Positions 1 to 9,067 of a stretch of DNA of 64,000 nucleotides are shown here, one piece after another (position 1 is the first letter of the stretch; each line of letters starts with the position of its first letter). Source of the DNA: Alphaproteobacteria bacterium (GTDB lineage Bacteria > Pseudomonadota > Alphaproteobacteria > Caulobacterales > Aquidulcibacteraceae); contig JAIXQA010000028.1 of assembly GCA_027485915.1 (NCBI GenBank), forward strand, positions 40,280 through 104,279, given 5' to 3'. Position numbers and translations under genes: made by a program. The notes under the pieces are model-generated. The model made no database searches and was not told the origin of the DNA. It saw nothing but the letters and a program-made list of their open reading frames with translations.

Positions 1-303
1 TCATTATTGGCCCCTGGGACCCATATTCCGCCACATACAGGCGATACCAATGCTAGGTTGGTCGGCCACTTGCCGCTGATTGTGCCACCAGACTGTCACT
101 TCCGCGTTGGCTATGACTGGCGCCAATGGGAAGTGGGCACTTGCATGGTGTTTGACGACACGATTGAACATGAAGCCATTAATAAGAGTGCCGAAAATCG
201 CGTCGTTGTCCTATTCGATCTTTGGAACCCCTATTTGACCGAGGCTGAACGGGCGCTCACAGAATCGATTTTGGTCGCGCGCACCAAATATGTGGATGCG
301 TAG
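1..303 (+). CDS. Aspartyl/asparaginyl beta-hydroxylase family protein (C-terminal part, cut by window edge)
   Basis: The reading frame is open from the first base to a TAG at 301-303, so the gene starts outside the window. The visible 100 residues carry the pattern of the aspartyl/asparaginyl beta-hydroxylase domain, a cupin-fold Fe(II)/2-oxoglutarate oxygenase: HIPPHTGDTNARLVGHLPL near the left end (first Fe-binding His, then the Arg segment), then MVFDDTIEHEAINKS with the second Fe-binding His, and VVLFDLWNP at the end of the barrel. In related bacterial proteins this domain acts on protein or lipid substrates; the substrate here cannot be told. It converges with the next gene on the opposite strand, 2 bp away. 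An internal TTG at 7 is not a believable start because the fold would be truncated. Confidence 0.75.
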   Translation, partial: SLLAPGTHIPPHTGDTNARLVGHLPLIVPPDCHFRVGYDWRQWEVGTCMVFDDTIEHEAINKSAENRVVVLFDLWNPYLTEAERALTESILVARTKYVDA

Positions 304-305
304 CC

Positions 306-650
306 TTAGGTTTTTGGTGGCGCACCGCGGGCTGGATCAAGCAGAGCGCGCGTCGCGCGTTGGGCTTGCTCATCAATCCGGATCCATTCTTCGGTAGTCC
401 GGCAAATCTGCACCCGCCGTAGGCGTGACCCAGTAACATCACTGGCGCGACAGACTTTCTTGGCTTCTTTAGATTTGCCATCTGTAGCAGCGGGCTTTGC
501 TGGCTCAGCTGGCTTGGTAGGAGGCACAGGAACGACTGGGGCGGGCACCGCAACCGATGGCTGAGCGCCTGTCGCGGGCGCAGAATTTACTTCTTGAGCG
601 CCTGTAAGGCCTGCTGCGCCAATAATTAAGGACAATGCTAGACCAATCAT
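306..650 (-). CDS. Small exported hypothetical protein with conserved Cys motif
   Basis: This gene encodes 114 residues. An N-terminal hydrophobic stretch (MIGLALSLIIGAAGLTGAQ) looks like a signal peptide. It is followed by a Pro/Ala/Lys-rich linker of about 50 residues and a compact C-terminal motif KKVCRASDVTGSRL plus RRVQICRTTEEW. The two cysteines are about 17 residues apart and could form a disulfide in the periplasm. I have seen this CR...TGSRL...C..TEEW pattern in short uncharacterised alphaproteobacterial proteins, but know no function. The start is supported by AGAGG about 8 nt upstream of the ATG. Confidence 0.6.
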   Translation of the reverse strand: MIGLALSLIIGAAGLTGAQEVNSAPATGAQPSVAVPAPVVPVPPTKPAEPAKPAATDGKSKEAKKVCRASDVTGSRLRRVQICRTTEEWIRIDEQAQRATRALLDPARGAPPKT

Positions 651-920
651 TAAGGGACCTCTTTAGCCGGTATTTTGAAAATATGTGGCCGGATAAGATA
701 GAATGAGCTTCTTAAAGTCAACTATTTGGCGGGGTTAAAAAATGTTAAGGCGTAGAAATGCCCAATTGTGAAACTTGGCAGCCAGGCTCCAGGCGTTAGC
801 TGACATACGTCGCAAAGCTCTCGCTATGAATAAATTGATGCGGCGACGTGAAACATCGGCATCCTGATCGCGAACGGCCCCAAATCTTCATCGCATGTTT
901 CCGTCTCGCAAGGCGCGGCT

Positions 921-954
921 GCCAAAAGAAAACGGCAGGGCTTTCACCCTGCCG
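921..954 (-). terminator. Rho-independent terminator of the TonB receptor gene
   Basis: An 8-bp perfect stem (933-940 CGGCAGGG with 947-954 CCCTGCCG) has a 6-nt loop. Read on the minus strand it is followed directly by TTTTCTTTTGG. It lies about 60 bp past the receptor stop codon. Confidence 0.85.
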
Positions 955-968
955 CTTCTAGATCCTTT

Positions 969-993
969 GCTGCTAGCTCGTCGAGCTAGCAGC
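969..993. repeat. Perfect 12-bp inverted repeat after TonB receptor stop
   Basis: GCTGCTAGCTCG (969-980), one T, then CGAGCTAGCAGC (982-993). It lies between the receptor stop codon and its terminator, so the mRNA 3' end would carry two stacked hairpins. With no U-tract of its own it is more likely an mRNA-protecting hairpin or a protein-binding site than a terminator. Confidence 0.6.
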
Positions 994-1012
994 CCAAAGA
1001 GGTATCCAAACC

Positions 1013-4000
1013 TTAGAAGGTCTTGCGGATATCGAAGTAGGCGCGACGACCCAAGAGGTCGTAGGGCCCACCAGCCAACGAGTTACCCACACGCGTATAC
1101 CAGCCCACAACTTGCTGTGCCGATACCGCAGGAGGGGTTTCGTCAAAGATGTTCTGAACGCCAACTTGGAAGCGCCAGGTATCCAAAGAATAACGGACAG
1201 ACACGTCGTGGGTGAATTGTGGCTCAGTATTCGCCTTAACTCTCACAACTTGTGCGCCGTCGCGACGGTTTGCCAAATCGCGGTTTCCAGTCAGCTCTTC
1301 GTTGAAGTCATAGTTAGAAGCCCGACCAATCATGTCGACGTTCCACCCAAAGGTCCAGTCGCCACGATCAAAACGGACATCCAACTCACCCACGAATTCT
1401 GGCTGATAGATCAAACCGGCAGATTCGGTTTCGTCACCCAACAGTTCGAAGAACGAAGAGAAGTTCCAAGAAGCCGAAGTGTTGACTTCCAGTTTGCCGA
1501 ACGAAAACTCTTTACGATAGCGTGCTTCGAGGTCGATACCGCGGGCTCTCTGACTTGCCACGTTCACGTATCCAGTTTTCACGTCGATAATACGACCAAA
1601 CTCTGGATTGGTTGCCGGTGTGCCAGTCAAGTCACGACGGTGTTGGCTACACAGCGAGGGGTTACGGCCATCGTAGCAGAGAGCAACGATTGTCGCCGCG
1701 CCGAGAGATTCAACGCCGTTTGTGATTTCGATCTCGTAGAAGGTGGTTGCGACCGAAAGGTTGGCAAACGACGGAGTCCAAGTCAGGGTTAGGGTTTGGT
1801 TCTCAGCCGTTTCAGCTTCCAACACGCCTGCACCGCCACCCAAGGTCACTTGGGCAGTTGCACCTACGCCTTGATAAAGTGCTGGCAAACCAAGCGCCGA
1901 GCAGTTTGCCCGGATTGCTGGGTTAGAATCCAACGACCATTCAATACAAGGGTCGATAGCGCCTTGTCCGGCAAACGAGGTTTGGTTTGACAAGAACAAT
2001 TCGAACAATGCAGGCGCACGATAGTTGGTACCTGCTGTCGAGCTCACCCGGAACTCTGGGGTGATTTGCCAGTTTACACCGACCTTATAGACCGAATCTT
2101 CGCCATAAGAATCGTAATCGGTAATGCGACCGGACATGTTCAATGTCAGACGTTCCGCAAGCGGAGCATCTTGAAGCACAGGAACATCAAACTCCACATA
2201 GGCTTCACGGAGCTTATCGGTGCCCTTGGTGATCCCAGCAGCGGTACCAAACAAGTTATTGCCAGCTCGGCTAACTTCGCCTGGAACGTCATTGATGGAC
2301 TCTTCGCGGAAAGCGATACCGGCAGCCATTTCGACTTCGCCGGCTGGGAGCTTGAACAAGCTACCGGTCACGCTGGCTTCGAAAATGTTCTGTTCGTAAA
2401 TCGTCTTGCCGGTTTCCACCGCCCCGAAGAAGCTCAGGTCTTCACGGGTCAAGCCGTTTTGGATGAAGGAAGGGTTGAACCAACTGAATGGCTTACAGCC
2501 CGGTGCAGACCCGGTTGGGCAGCCACGCAACGCTTGGAAGAATGGACCAGTCTCGTCACCCAATACGGTCGCATTACCTTCATTACCAACGATCACATCA
2601 CCAGAGTAGTCACCTTCCCCACGGCCTGCTTGGGCGTAGACTTCCCAAGTCCAGTCGCTCAAGAAGCTAATGGCATCGCCAAAGCCACCTGAAAGTGTGG
2701 CGTTGATCCGGTAAGTGTCAACGGTTTGCGCGTTGAAAGCAGGACGCAATAGAAGCGAGTCTGCTTGGCCGGTACCAAATGGACTGGCTGGGTTACCTGG
2801 TACACCAGCGCGAAGTGCAGGTCCGAAACCAAACAGCTGAGCGTAGTTGAATTGCTCAGATTCGCGGCGGTTAAACAGGACTTCTGCTTTTGCTTCGACA
2901 TTCTCACCAAATGGCAATTGGTAACGAGCTGTTGCGTAAGCTGTTGCACGGCTCACTGGAGACAACAACGACCGAGTGTCGCTGTTCGCGGAGCGATACG
3001 GACGTGCAATCAAAGCGTCGGTCAATGAGGTGATTGGGCCGTTTGCAGCCGATTGATTGCGGATCCGGCGGAAGCCTGCAACTGGGCCAGTTGTCGAGGA
3101 TGGATCAACAACATATTCACCCAAGTTGGTGCCCGAAAGAACGCGAACTGTGTTCTGCCACAGGTTAAAGCACTTTGGCTGGCCAGTAGCGGGGTCGATG
3201 ATATCGGCACGTGCCCCAGTTGTCGGATTGAAGACGTAATCCTCAAAGCAGCCTGCCCAATTTCTGTCTTTAACCGACAGATTTGCACGATCATAATATT
3301 CAACGCCGACCAGAACGTTGCCGCGGTCGAAATTCCAGCCATAGGAGGCGTCGATGCTGAATTGCTCGCCGCCGCCATCTTCAGTCACATTGTAGTAGGC
3401 GTTAACAATACCACCGTCTTGGTTTGACTTTGTGATCAAGTTCACAACACCGCCAATTGCGTCAGACCCATAGATCGTGGACGCACCATCCTTGAGGAAC
3501 TGGTATTGGTTGATCATCGAATTTGGGATCACGTTCAAATCGACCGCACCAACTTGGCCACGCACGCCTGATGGAGGCAGACGCTTGCCGTTGAGCAAGA
3601 TCAAGGAACGAGTTGCACCCAAACCGCGCAGCGAAACGCTGTTCACACCTGGGCCGCCTTCAACAACGAAGCCAGTGAAGGTGGAGTTGATTTGGAATGA
3701 ACCTGCAGCTTGGGTCGACCCTTGGATAATTTCAGCCGCATCTACGATACCTTCAAGTTCGGCATCCTCTGCGGTGATCACCTGAATTGGAGCTGCCGAG
3801 TTGAAGGAATCACGACGGATACGCGAACCGGTGACCACAATTGTTTCGACAGGACGGGCCGCAGGAGCCGCCGGGGCCGCAGGGGCCGCAGCCGCCACAG
3901 GCTCTGCCGGCTTCGCGGGAGTTGTCGCAGGTGCCGGCGCTGAAGCCGCAGGGGCGGCTGGCTGCTCAGGCGTCGCTGGTGGCACGGTTTGAGCGCTAGC

Positions 4001-4066
4001 GGTCCCAACTAGCATGAGTCCGAATGAAAGGGCTGAGGCACCCATCATCATTTGTCTAGAAGTCAT
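1013..4066 (-). CDS. TonB-dependent outer-membrane receptor
   Basis: About 1017 residues. The order is a signal peptide (MTSRQMMMGASALSFGLM... ending near AxA), an Ala/Pro-rich linker of about 50 residues, a plug domain starting VETIVVTGSRIRRD, and a long beta-barrel that ends with aromatic strands and a terminal Phe (YFDIRKTF), as outer-membrane proteins do. Such receptors import siderophores, vitamins, saccharides or peptides using TonB energy; the IVVTGSRI type is greatly expanded in Caulobacterales and sphingomonads. The substrate is unknown, but the divergent neighbour is an exported S9 peptidase, so peptides are a fair guess. Start choice: ATG at 4066 opens a good signal peptide. A GTG at 4072 has the better spacing from AAGGGGG, and a further in-frame GTG at 4108 lacks a ribosome site. 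Confidence 0.9.
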   Translation of the reverse strand: MTSRQMMMGASALSFGLMLVGTASAQTVPPATPEQPAAPAASAPAPATTPAKPAEPVAAAAPAAPAAPAARPVETIVVTGSRIRRDSFNSAAPIQVITAEDAELEGIVDAAEIIQGSTQAAGSFQINSTFTGFVVEGGPGVNSVSLRGLGATRSLILLNGKRLPPSGVRGQVGAVDLNVIPNSMINQYQFLKDGASTIYGSDAIGGVVNLITKSNQDGGIVNAYYNVTEDGGGEQFSIDASYGWNFDRGNVLVGVEYYDRANLSVKDRNWAGCFEDYVFNPTTGARADIIDPATGQPKCFNLWQNTVRVLSGTNLGEYVVDPSSTTGPVAGFRRIRNQSAANGPITSLTDALIARPYRSANSDTRSLLSPVSRATAYATARYQLPFGENVEAKAEVLFNRRESEQFNYAQLFGFGPALRAGVPGNPASPFGTGQADSLLLRPAFNAQTVDTYRINATLSGGFGDAISFLSDWTWEVYAQAGRGEGDYSGDVIVGNEGNATVLGDETGPFFQALRGCPTGSAPGCKPFSWFNPSFIQNGLTREDLSFFGAVETGKTIYEQNIFEASVTGSLFKLPAGEVEMAAGIAFREESINDVPGEVSRAGNNLFGTAAGITKGTDKLREAYVEFDVPVLQDAPLAERLTLNMSGRITDYDSYGEDSVYKVGVNWQITPEFRVSSTAGTNYRAPALFELFLSNQTSFAGQGAIDPCIEWSLDSNPAIRANCSALGLPALYQGVGATAQVTLGGGAGVLEAETAENQTLTLTWTPSFANLSVATTFYEIEITNGVESLGAATIVALCYDGRNPSLCSQHRRDLTGTPATNPEFGRIIDVKTGYVNVASQRARGIDLEARYRKEFSFGKLEVNTSASWNFSSFFELLGDETESAGLIYQPEFVGELDVRFDRGDWTFGWNVDMIGRASNYDFNEELTGNRDLANRRDGAQVVRVKANTEPQFTHDVSVRYSLDTWRFQVGVQNIFDETPPAVSAQQVVGWYTRVGNSLAGGPYDLLGRRAYFDIRKTF

Positions 4067-4536
4067 TTTCACTACTGTGATCCCCCTTGGGTGTTCGGAT
4101 ACGAACACGACTGGTTAGCGAGGCCAAACGGCAACGCTTTGAGTGGCAAATAGAACGGCTCGGCTAAAAGTTACAATCTAGTAAGATGCAAGAAGTGCGA
4201 TCTTGATGCGATTTTTGGCAAATTGTCACATGTGTGCAACAATTAATGCCACGGGTCATTTCGGACTGCCACTTTCGTAGCAAGCCAAGCGGTCAGGTTG
4301 CAGCCAAATAGGTTTTGCGGTTGGATGGCACGGCCATTGGCTTGAAATTTTCGAAATAGGCTTCAAATTTTTCCACTTTATGCAAGACACCCTTGGCGCA
4401 CCACTACTAGCGCGTTAGGTTCGAGTTAGAATCCTTGCTGAGGTCATTTCGCAACGTCCTATCTCGGTAAGTTTAGATCAAATATCTAGAATTCCTGGCA
4501 CGAAAGTGCAGCTCCAATTGGAAGGTAATTCAACAC
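4067..4536. promoter_or_regulatory. Divergent intergenic region between TonB receptor and S9 peptidase
   Basis: About 470 bp with no gene. It must hold the promoters of both divergent genes. It is AT-richer than the flanks and contains CACATGTG-centred dyad sequence around 4225-4250 (TTGTCACATGTGTGCAACAA), a possible but unproven operator. A ribosome site GGAAGG lies about 11 nt before the peptidase ATG. Confidence 0.4.
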
Positions 4537-6600
4537 ATGAAGTGCAACCAGAACAGTGCAAAATCGTTGTTAGTCGGCATCGTGAGCCTTGCAGCCCTCG
4601 TCGGTTTGCCAGCCCCTGCACTTGCGCAATGGAAACCGTCGACACCCCCACTGCCCGTCTCAAAAATCGTGGAAGACTGGCCATTGCGTGGGGTAGCGAT
4701 TAGCCCTGATGGGAAGCATATCGCGGGCATTGCCGGATTACCTGGTCGCAATCCGATTATCAAAATTTGGAAAACGGATGACCTATCCGCGACCCCGGTG
4801 GCTATCGACTCCAAATCCATGCGCTTTACCAGCGTGACATTTGTGAAGAACGATCGGCTCTACATTACCGCAAACCAACCGGTGGAACGGGGGACAGAGT
4901 CGCGCTGGTTGTCAAAGGTCGTCATCACCGACTTGGAAGGGAAATTCTTTGAAGAGCCACTGTCGACTGCCGGCAATGTGGCTCGGGTAGGGTTGGTCAG
5001 CCGCCTCGCCTCAGACCCTGATAACATCCTGCTCCAATACGCCAGCGACGATCTCACACTAGACCTGGTTAAGTATAATGTGCGAACAAAGCGCGTTCAG
5101 CGCATGGCACGCGGCAACGACTTAGAAGATTACGTTAGTGGCGGTGTTGATCGTAACGGGGAACCAAGGATCAAGACTGAATTGAAGCCCGAGAATGGCA
5201 CTTGGGTTGGATATGTCTACTATAAGGACGACACAGGGAATTGGGTGGAGCAACGTGCGTTTAGGTCAGATATTGCGTCGCGGAAGAAATTCAGCTTGCT
5301 GCGGTTAACTGCTGACGGCACTAAGGCTTATGTTTCCACAAACAGTGCCGGGACAAACTTCACTACGATCAACCTTTGGGACTTTAAAACGCAAACACTC
5401 TCAGAGCCACTGTTCCAGAACACGGAATTCGATGCCACAAATATTGTGTTTTGGCAGGCAATTGATGAGGCCGATGAACGCCCCGACGTAGACACGCCAA
5501 TCGCAGGCTTCTGCTATAATGGCCCAACCGTGGAATGCCTCTACACCGATCCAGTCTTGAAAAGAATCGAAGCGCGTCTGAAGCGTTCGCTGCCAGGACG
5601 AACGCTTTCGATCACGGCTCGCCAGGGTGGGAACATGGTGCTTGTACGAGCTACTGGACCAAATTTCCCGGATACTTGGTACATACTCAAAGGCGAACGC
5701 CAACTAGTTCGAATTGGCAGCGTTCTTGAAAATGTAGATCCAGCCACTTTGGGCACAGCGCAATGGGTCACTTACAACGCCCGCGATGGCTTGGAAATCC
5801 CGGCAATCGTCTATTTACCGCCTAATTATGATGCAAAGCGCGATGGCAGAATTCCACTTGTCGTGATGCCGCATGGCGGTCCTTGGGCCCGTGACGATAT
5901 GGATTATGACATTTCCCATTGGTCGCAAATGTTTGCAACGCGCGGGTTCGCGGTACTCCAGCCGCAATATCGTGGTTCGGATGACTTAGGACGTAAGCTT
6001 TGGCTTGCTGGCGACAAAGAGTGGGGCGCCAAAATGCAAGATGACAAAGATGATGGCGCGAAGTGGCTGGTTGAACAAGGTGTAGCCGATCCATCGCGGA
6101 TGATGATGTATGGCTATTCCTATGGCGGCTTTGCAGCAGCAGCAGCTGCAGCACGATCTGGCGGCGCATCAAAAGGCCTCTACCAGTGCGCCATCTCCGG
6201 CGCGCCGGTCATCGACATGGATCGCCTTCGCGAAAACGAGTGGGGCGAGAACAGAATCTCTCGGAAGGCACAAGGCGACACCGTTAGAGGGTGGAACCCA
6301 CAGGCAAACCTTGATCAGGTGGAGATCCCTTGGTTGATCTTCCATGGCGATTTTGATCGTCAGGCAGATACAGTTTACTCCCGTTCAGCAGCCGCACGCA
6401 TGCGTCAGTTGAACAAACCAAACTTCAAATATGTCGAAATCAAAAAGATGGCGCATACTTTGAGTGAAATGACACCAGACATGCGAAATCAATTCATCCC
6501 TCTGATCCTAGATTGGATGAGCAACAATTGCGGGAATATCTCCGCTACCTTCAAAGAGCCTGGCCTTAAAACTGCGGCGTCCAAAAGCGCTTCCAAATAG
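4537..6600 (+). CDS. Exported S9 family prolyl-oligopeptidase-type peptidase
   Basis: 687 residues, with a signal peptide (MKCNQNSAKSLLVGIVSLAA...ALA) that predicts export. The first about 400 residues form a degenerate beta-propeller (AISPDGKHIAGIAG near the start). The C-terminal alpha/beta-hydrolase domain has the nucleophile motif GYSYGG (Ser528), an acid-loop motif HGDFDRQ (Asp605/Asp607) and the histidine in KKMAHTLSE (His640), so the triad is complete. HGGPWARDD upstream forms the oxyanion region. The family cleaves short peptides as dipeptidyl- or acylaminoacyl-peptidases. Its divergence from a TonB receptor and closeness to Opp-type genes suggest periplasmic peptide digestion before uptake. 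Confidence 0.88.
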   Translation: MKCNQNSAKSLLVGIVSLAALVGLPAPALAQWKPSTPPLPVSKIVEDWPLRGVAISPDGKHIAGIAGLPGRNPIIKIWKTDDLSATPVAIDSKSMRFTSVTFVKNDRLYITANQPVERGTESRWLSKVVITDLEGKFFEEPLSTAGNVARVGLVSRLASDPDNILLQYASDDLTLDLVKYNVRTKRVQRMARGNDLEDYVSGGVDRNGEPRIKTELKPENGTWVGYVYYKDDTGNWVEQRAFRSDIASRKKFSLLRLTADGTKAYVSTNSAGTNFTTINLWDFKTQTLSEPLFQNTEFDATNIVFWQAIDEADERPDVDTPIAGFCYNGPTVECLYTDPVLKRIEARLKRSLPGRTLSITARQGGNMVLVRATGPNFPDTWYILKGERQLVRIGSVLENVDPATLGTAQWVTYNARDGLEIPAIVYLPPNYDAKRDGRIPLVVMPHGGPWARDDMDYDISHWSQMFATRGFAVLQPQYRGSDDLGRKLWLAGDKEWGAKMQDDKDDGAKWLVEQGVADPSRMMMYGYSYGGFAAAAAAARSGGASKGLYQCAISGAPVIDMDRLRENEWGENRISRKAQGDTVRGWNPQANLDQVEIPWLIFHGDFDRQADTVYSRSAAARMRQLNKPNFKYVEIKKMAHTLSEMTPDMRNQFIPLILDWMSNNCGNISATFKEPGLKTAASKSASK

Positions 6601-6623
6601 GCGGGCCACTCGGTCAAAATGAA

Positions 6624-6653
6624 AGCCCGGCAGGAAATCCTGCCGGGCTTTTT
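6624..6653 (+). terminator. Rho-independent terminator after S9 peptidase
   Basis: AGCCCGGCAGG pairs with CCTGCCGGGCT around a 4-nt loop, then TTTTT. It lies between convergent genes, so it probably also limits read-through from the peptide-binding protein gene on the other strand. Confidence 0.9.
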
Positions 6654-6682
6654 GTTGGGCGGAATGAAGCAACAGCTTCAAA

Positions 6683-8335
6683 TCATGACTTAGGCGCAGC
6701 ACCGGCCTTTTGGACATCGGTCGTACACAAGTAACGGGCGCGGTGAATGTCGACGGAATTGTCCACCCAACCCGTGACGCGTGGGCTCACCAGATTGCGA
6801 TTGGTCAGGAACCACATCGGCATAAAACCATTTTCTTTCAACACAATGGCTTCCGCTTGCTTCATCATTAGAGCGCGCTTTTCCTTGTCCTTTTCCAAGT
6901 CGGCGGCTTCCATCAGCTTGTCGAATTCGGGGTTGCTAAACTTGCCGTAATTGAGCTGATCCGTGCTTGTCTGGAACAAATAGATGAAGTTTTTGGCGTC
7001 ATTGAAATCAGATATCCAGCCTGCGTCACCCAATTCGAAGTCCCCGGTACGCAATTTTTCGTAGTTGATTTGCGTCTCTGCGCCCAAAATCTCGACTTGC
7101 ACCCAAGGCGCAATCTTTGCCCAGTTTTGTTGCACAACCGGCGCAACGCGCGGATTGTCGCCAGAGTTGCGGAAGCTGAAGGTAAATTTCAGCGGCTTGT
7201 TGGGGCCATAGCCTGCTTCTTCCAGCAATTTCTTGGCCCGGGCCAAACGCTCTTCCATGCTTTGACCTTTAAAGTCTGTTGTCATGGCACCGGTCTGATA
7301 ATCTGCAATGCCCGGTGGCACGAGGCTATAGGCTGGCTGCTGACCGGCCTTCAGGATTTCCTTCGTCACAAATTCCCGGTCGGCGGTCATGGAGATGGCA
7401 GCTCGCACGCGAGCATCGTTAAATGGGGCCTTGCGCATGTTAAAGATGTAATAGGTTAGGCCCGTATAACCATGGATGCGTGCATAGCCCGGCAAATTCT
7501 TATTGATCTCTTCTAGGCGAGAGCCGGAGAAGTTGGTGTTGATATCTAGGTCGCCCGTACGAACTTTCCGCTCAGCCGCATTGTCGTCTGCCGTTGGGTA
7601 GTAAAAGACTTGGTCGAGACACACATTGGCATTGTCGTAAAAATTGGGATTGCGGACCACATGGACGAAGTCATTTGGCTTCCATTGTTGTAGCTTAAAA
7701 GGGCCATTACCGACGAAATTTTCAGCCTTAATCCAATCCTTGCCAACTTTTTCGACCACATGTTTCGGGATAGGGAACGAGGTGTAATGGGTTAAGAGGC
7801 CCGGCAGATAGGGAGCAGGATGCTCAAGGGTGACTTCCAGCGTCTTGGCGTCGATCGCCCGTACACCTAATTGGTTCACGTCTTTAATTGTGCCATTATA
7901 AATTTTTTCGGCATTTTTGATGACATAGAGGATAGAGGCATATTTAGCGGGCGGCGTCGTCGTCATAATGCGCTGCCAAGCAAACACGAAGTCATCCGCC
8001 GTCACAGGCTGACCGTCTGACCACTTGGCGTCGCGCAGCTTGAATGTCCACACCAAGCCATCTGGGCTGGTCGACCATTCTGTTGCCATGCCAGGAATTG
8101 GTCTGCCTTGCGGGTCATCGGTGGTCAGGCCTTGTAACATATCACCAATAATCCGATTTTCCCACGTGCCAGATGCTTGATGCGGATCAAGAGATAAAGG
8201 CTCGGCACTATTGCCAATATGCAAGGTCCGCGCCTTGTCTGCAGTGGAATCACCGCCACCGCCGCAAGAAACCAAACCTAAACTCAGCACCAAAGCAGTT
8301 GTTGCAGCGGCCAAAGACCGGCGTGTGATTTTCAT
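6683..8335 (-). CDS. Peptide/oligopeptide ABC transporter substrate-binding lipoprotein (OppA-like)
   Basis: 550 residues. A lipoprotein signal (KITRRSLAAATTALVLSLG then LVSC) puts the acylated Cys at residue 24, followed by a Gly-rich linker. The body matches SBP_bac_5: LHIGNSAEPLSLDPHQASG early, then WTFKLRDAKWSDGQPVTADD, the family signature region. Members bind di- or oligopeptides and deliver them to OppB/OppC permeases. Matching permease genes lie at 9068-10896 on the same strand but are separated by an opposing gene. Length is normal for the family. Confidence 0.9.
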   Translation of the reverse strand: MKITRRSLAAATTALVLSLGLVSCGGGGDSTADKARTLHIGNSAEPLSLDPHQASGTWENRIIGDMLQGLTTDDPQGRPIPGMATEWSTSPDGLVWTFKLRDAKWSDGQPVTADDFVFAWQRIMTTTPPAKYASILYVIKNAEKIYNGTIKDVNQLGVRAIDAKTLEVTLEHPAPYLPGLLTHYTSFPIPKHVVEKVGKDWIKAENFVGNGPFKLQQWKPNDFVHVVRNPNFYDNANVCLDQVFYYPTADDNAAERKVRTGDLDINTNFSGSRLEEINKNLPGYARIHGYTGLTYYIFNMRKAPFNDARVRAAISMTADREFVTKEILKAGQQPAYSLVPPGIADYQTGAMTTDFKGQSMEERLARAKKLLEEAGYGPNKPLKFTFSFRNSGDNPRVAPVVQQNWAKIAPWVQVEILGAETQINYEKLRTGDFELGDAGWISDFNDAKNFIYLFQTSTDQLNYGKFSNPEFDKLMEAADLEKDKEKRALMMKQAEAIVLKENGFMPMWFLTNRNLVSPRVTGWVDNSVDIHRARYLCTTDVQKAGAAPKS

Positions 8336-8452
8336 TTCGTTGTCTCTCCCGATCGGGTTAGTGTGTGACTTCTATAGTGCACGCGCCTGCATATACTATG
8401 CAGACAGGCAGTGGGACATCGCCCTTGTTACGATTTGTGAAGGTAACGTGAA

Positions 8453-9037
8453 ATGAACAAAATCAGTGCCACGCTGATAACAGCCGGTTTCGTCACATTT
8501 GGTACAGTTGCTGCGGCTCAATCTGACCAAACTGCTGCCAGTGCTGCGATGTCACCGCTCGAGCCCATCTATGTCTGTGCGGCAAAAGCCGACCCGACGG
8601 AGCGCCTCGCCTGCTTTGATGCCGCAGTTGCGACCATCAGAGCCAAGGAAGCCAAGTCTGAGATTGTAACCTTTGACAAACAGCGGGTGGAAAAAGTACG
8701 TCGCGAGGCCTTTGGCTTTTCCCTTCCTTCGCTTCCTAAATTGGGCTTCCCCGCTTTCGGAGGTCCACCCAAGGCAGATGGCAAGGACCAAAGCAATACG
8801 GCCTTGGTTGAAGAGATTGAAGAGCAAAGCTTCGTCGTGGTCGGCACACGTGAATTGGGCGGCAGGCTGGTGCTGACACTTGAAAACGGCCAAGTGTGGC
8901 GCTTGAACGACCCTGATGAGCTTAATGCCCCCAAGCGCTTGCCCTTCAAAATTCAAATCCGGAAAGCAACCATGGGCTCCTTCATCCTGACGATTGAAGG
9001 GCGCAATAAGGGCTACCGAGTTCGCCGCGTCGACTGA
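8453..9037 (+). CDS. Exported hypothetical protein between opp genes
   Basis: 194 residues. A signal peptide (MNKISATLITAGFVTFGTVAAAQ) is followed by a segment YVCAAKADPTERLACFD, with two Cys placed as in many periplasmic proteins that carry C..(8-12)..RLxCYD. A middle hydrophobic/Pro-rich patch and a C-terminal beta-rich domain (GGRLVLTLENGQVWRL, IEGRNKGYRVRR) follow. I cannot name its function. It is transcribed away from the OppA-like gene and towards the OppC-like gene, thus splitting the transporter cluster. The start has GAAGG about 9 nt upstream. Confidence 0.65.
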   Translation: MNKISATLITAGFVTFGTVAAAQSDQTAASAAMSPLEPIYVCAAKADPTERLACFDAAVATIRAKEAKSEIVTFDKQRVEKVRREAFGFSLPSLPKLGFPAFGGPPKADGKDQSNTALVEEIEEQSFVVVGTRELGGRLVLTLENGQVWRLNDPDELNAPKRLPFKIQIRKATMGSFILTIEGRNKGYRVRRVD

Positions 9038-9067
9038 CTTCCAAGTGGCAAACCACCCTGCCGTCGT

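Larger units (their letters stand above)
651..1012. other. Intergenic region, no gene
   Basis: About 360 bp between the small exported protein and the TonB receptor, both on the minus strand. It holds the receptor terminator at 921-954 and a perfect palindrome at 969-993. The rest (651-920) would contain the promoter of the small gene. I see no convincing reading frame there. Confidence 0.6.

Noticed and set aside
1112..2692. Several long plus-strand reading frames inside the TonB receptor gene
   Set aside because: They are antisense shadows of a well-supported receptor; products are of low complexity and without ribosome sites.
4405..4440. tRNA-like GGTTCGAGTTAGAATCC sequence
   Set aside because: It resembles a T-arm, but no acceptor, D or anticodon stems can be formed around it.
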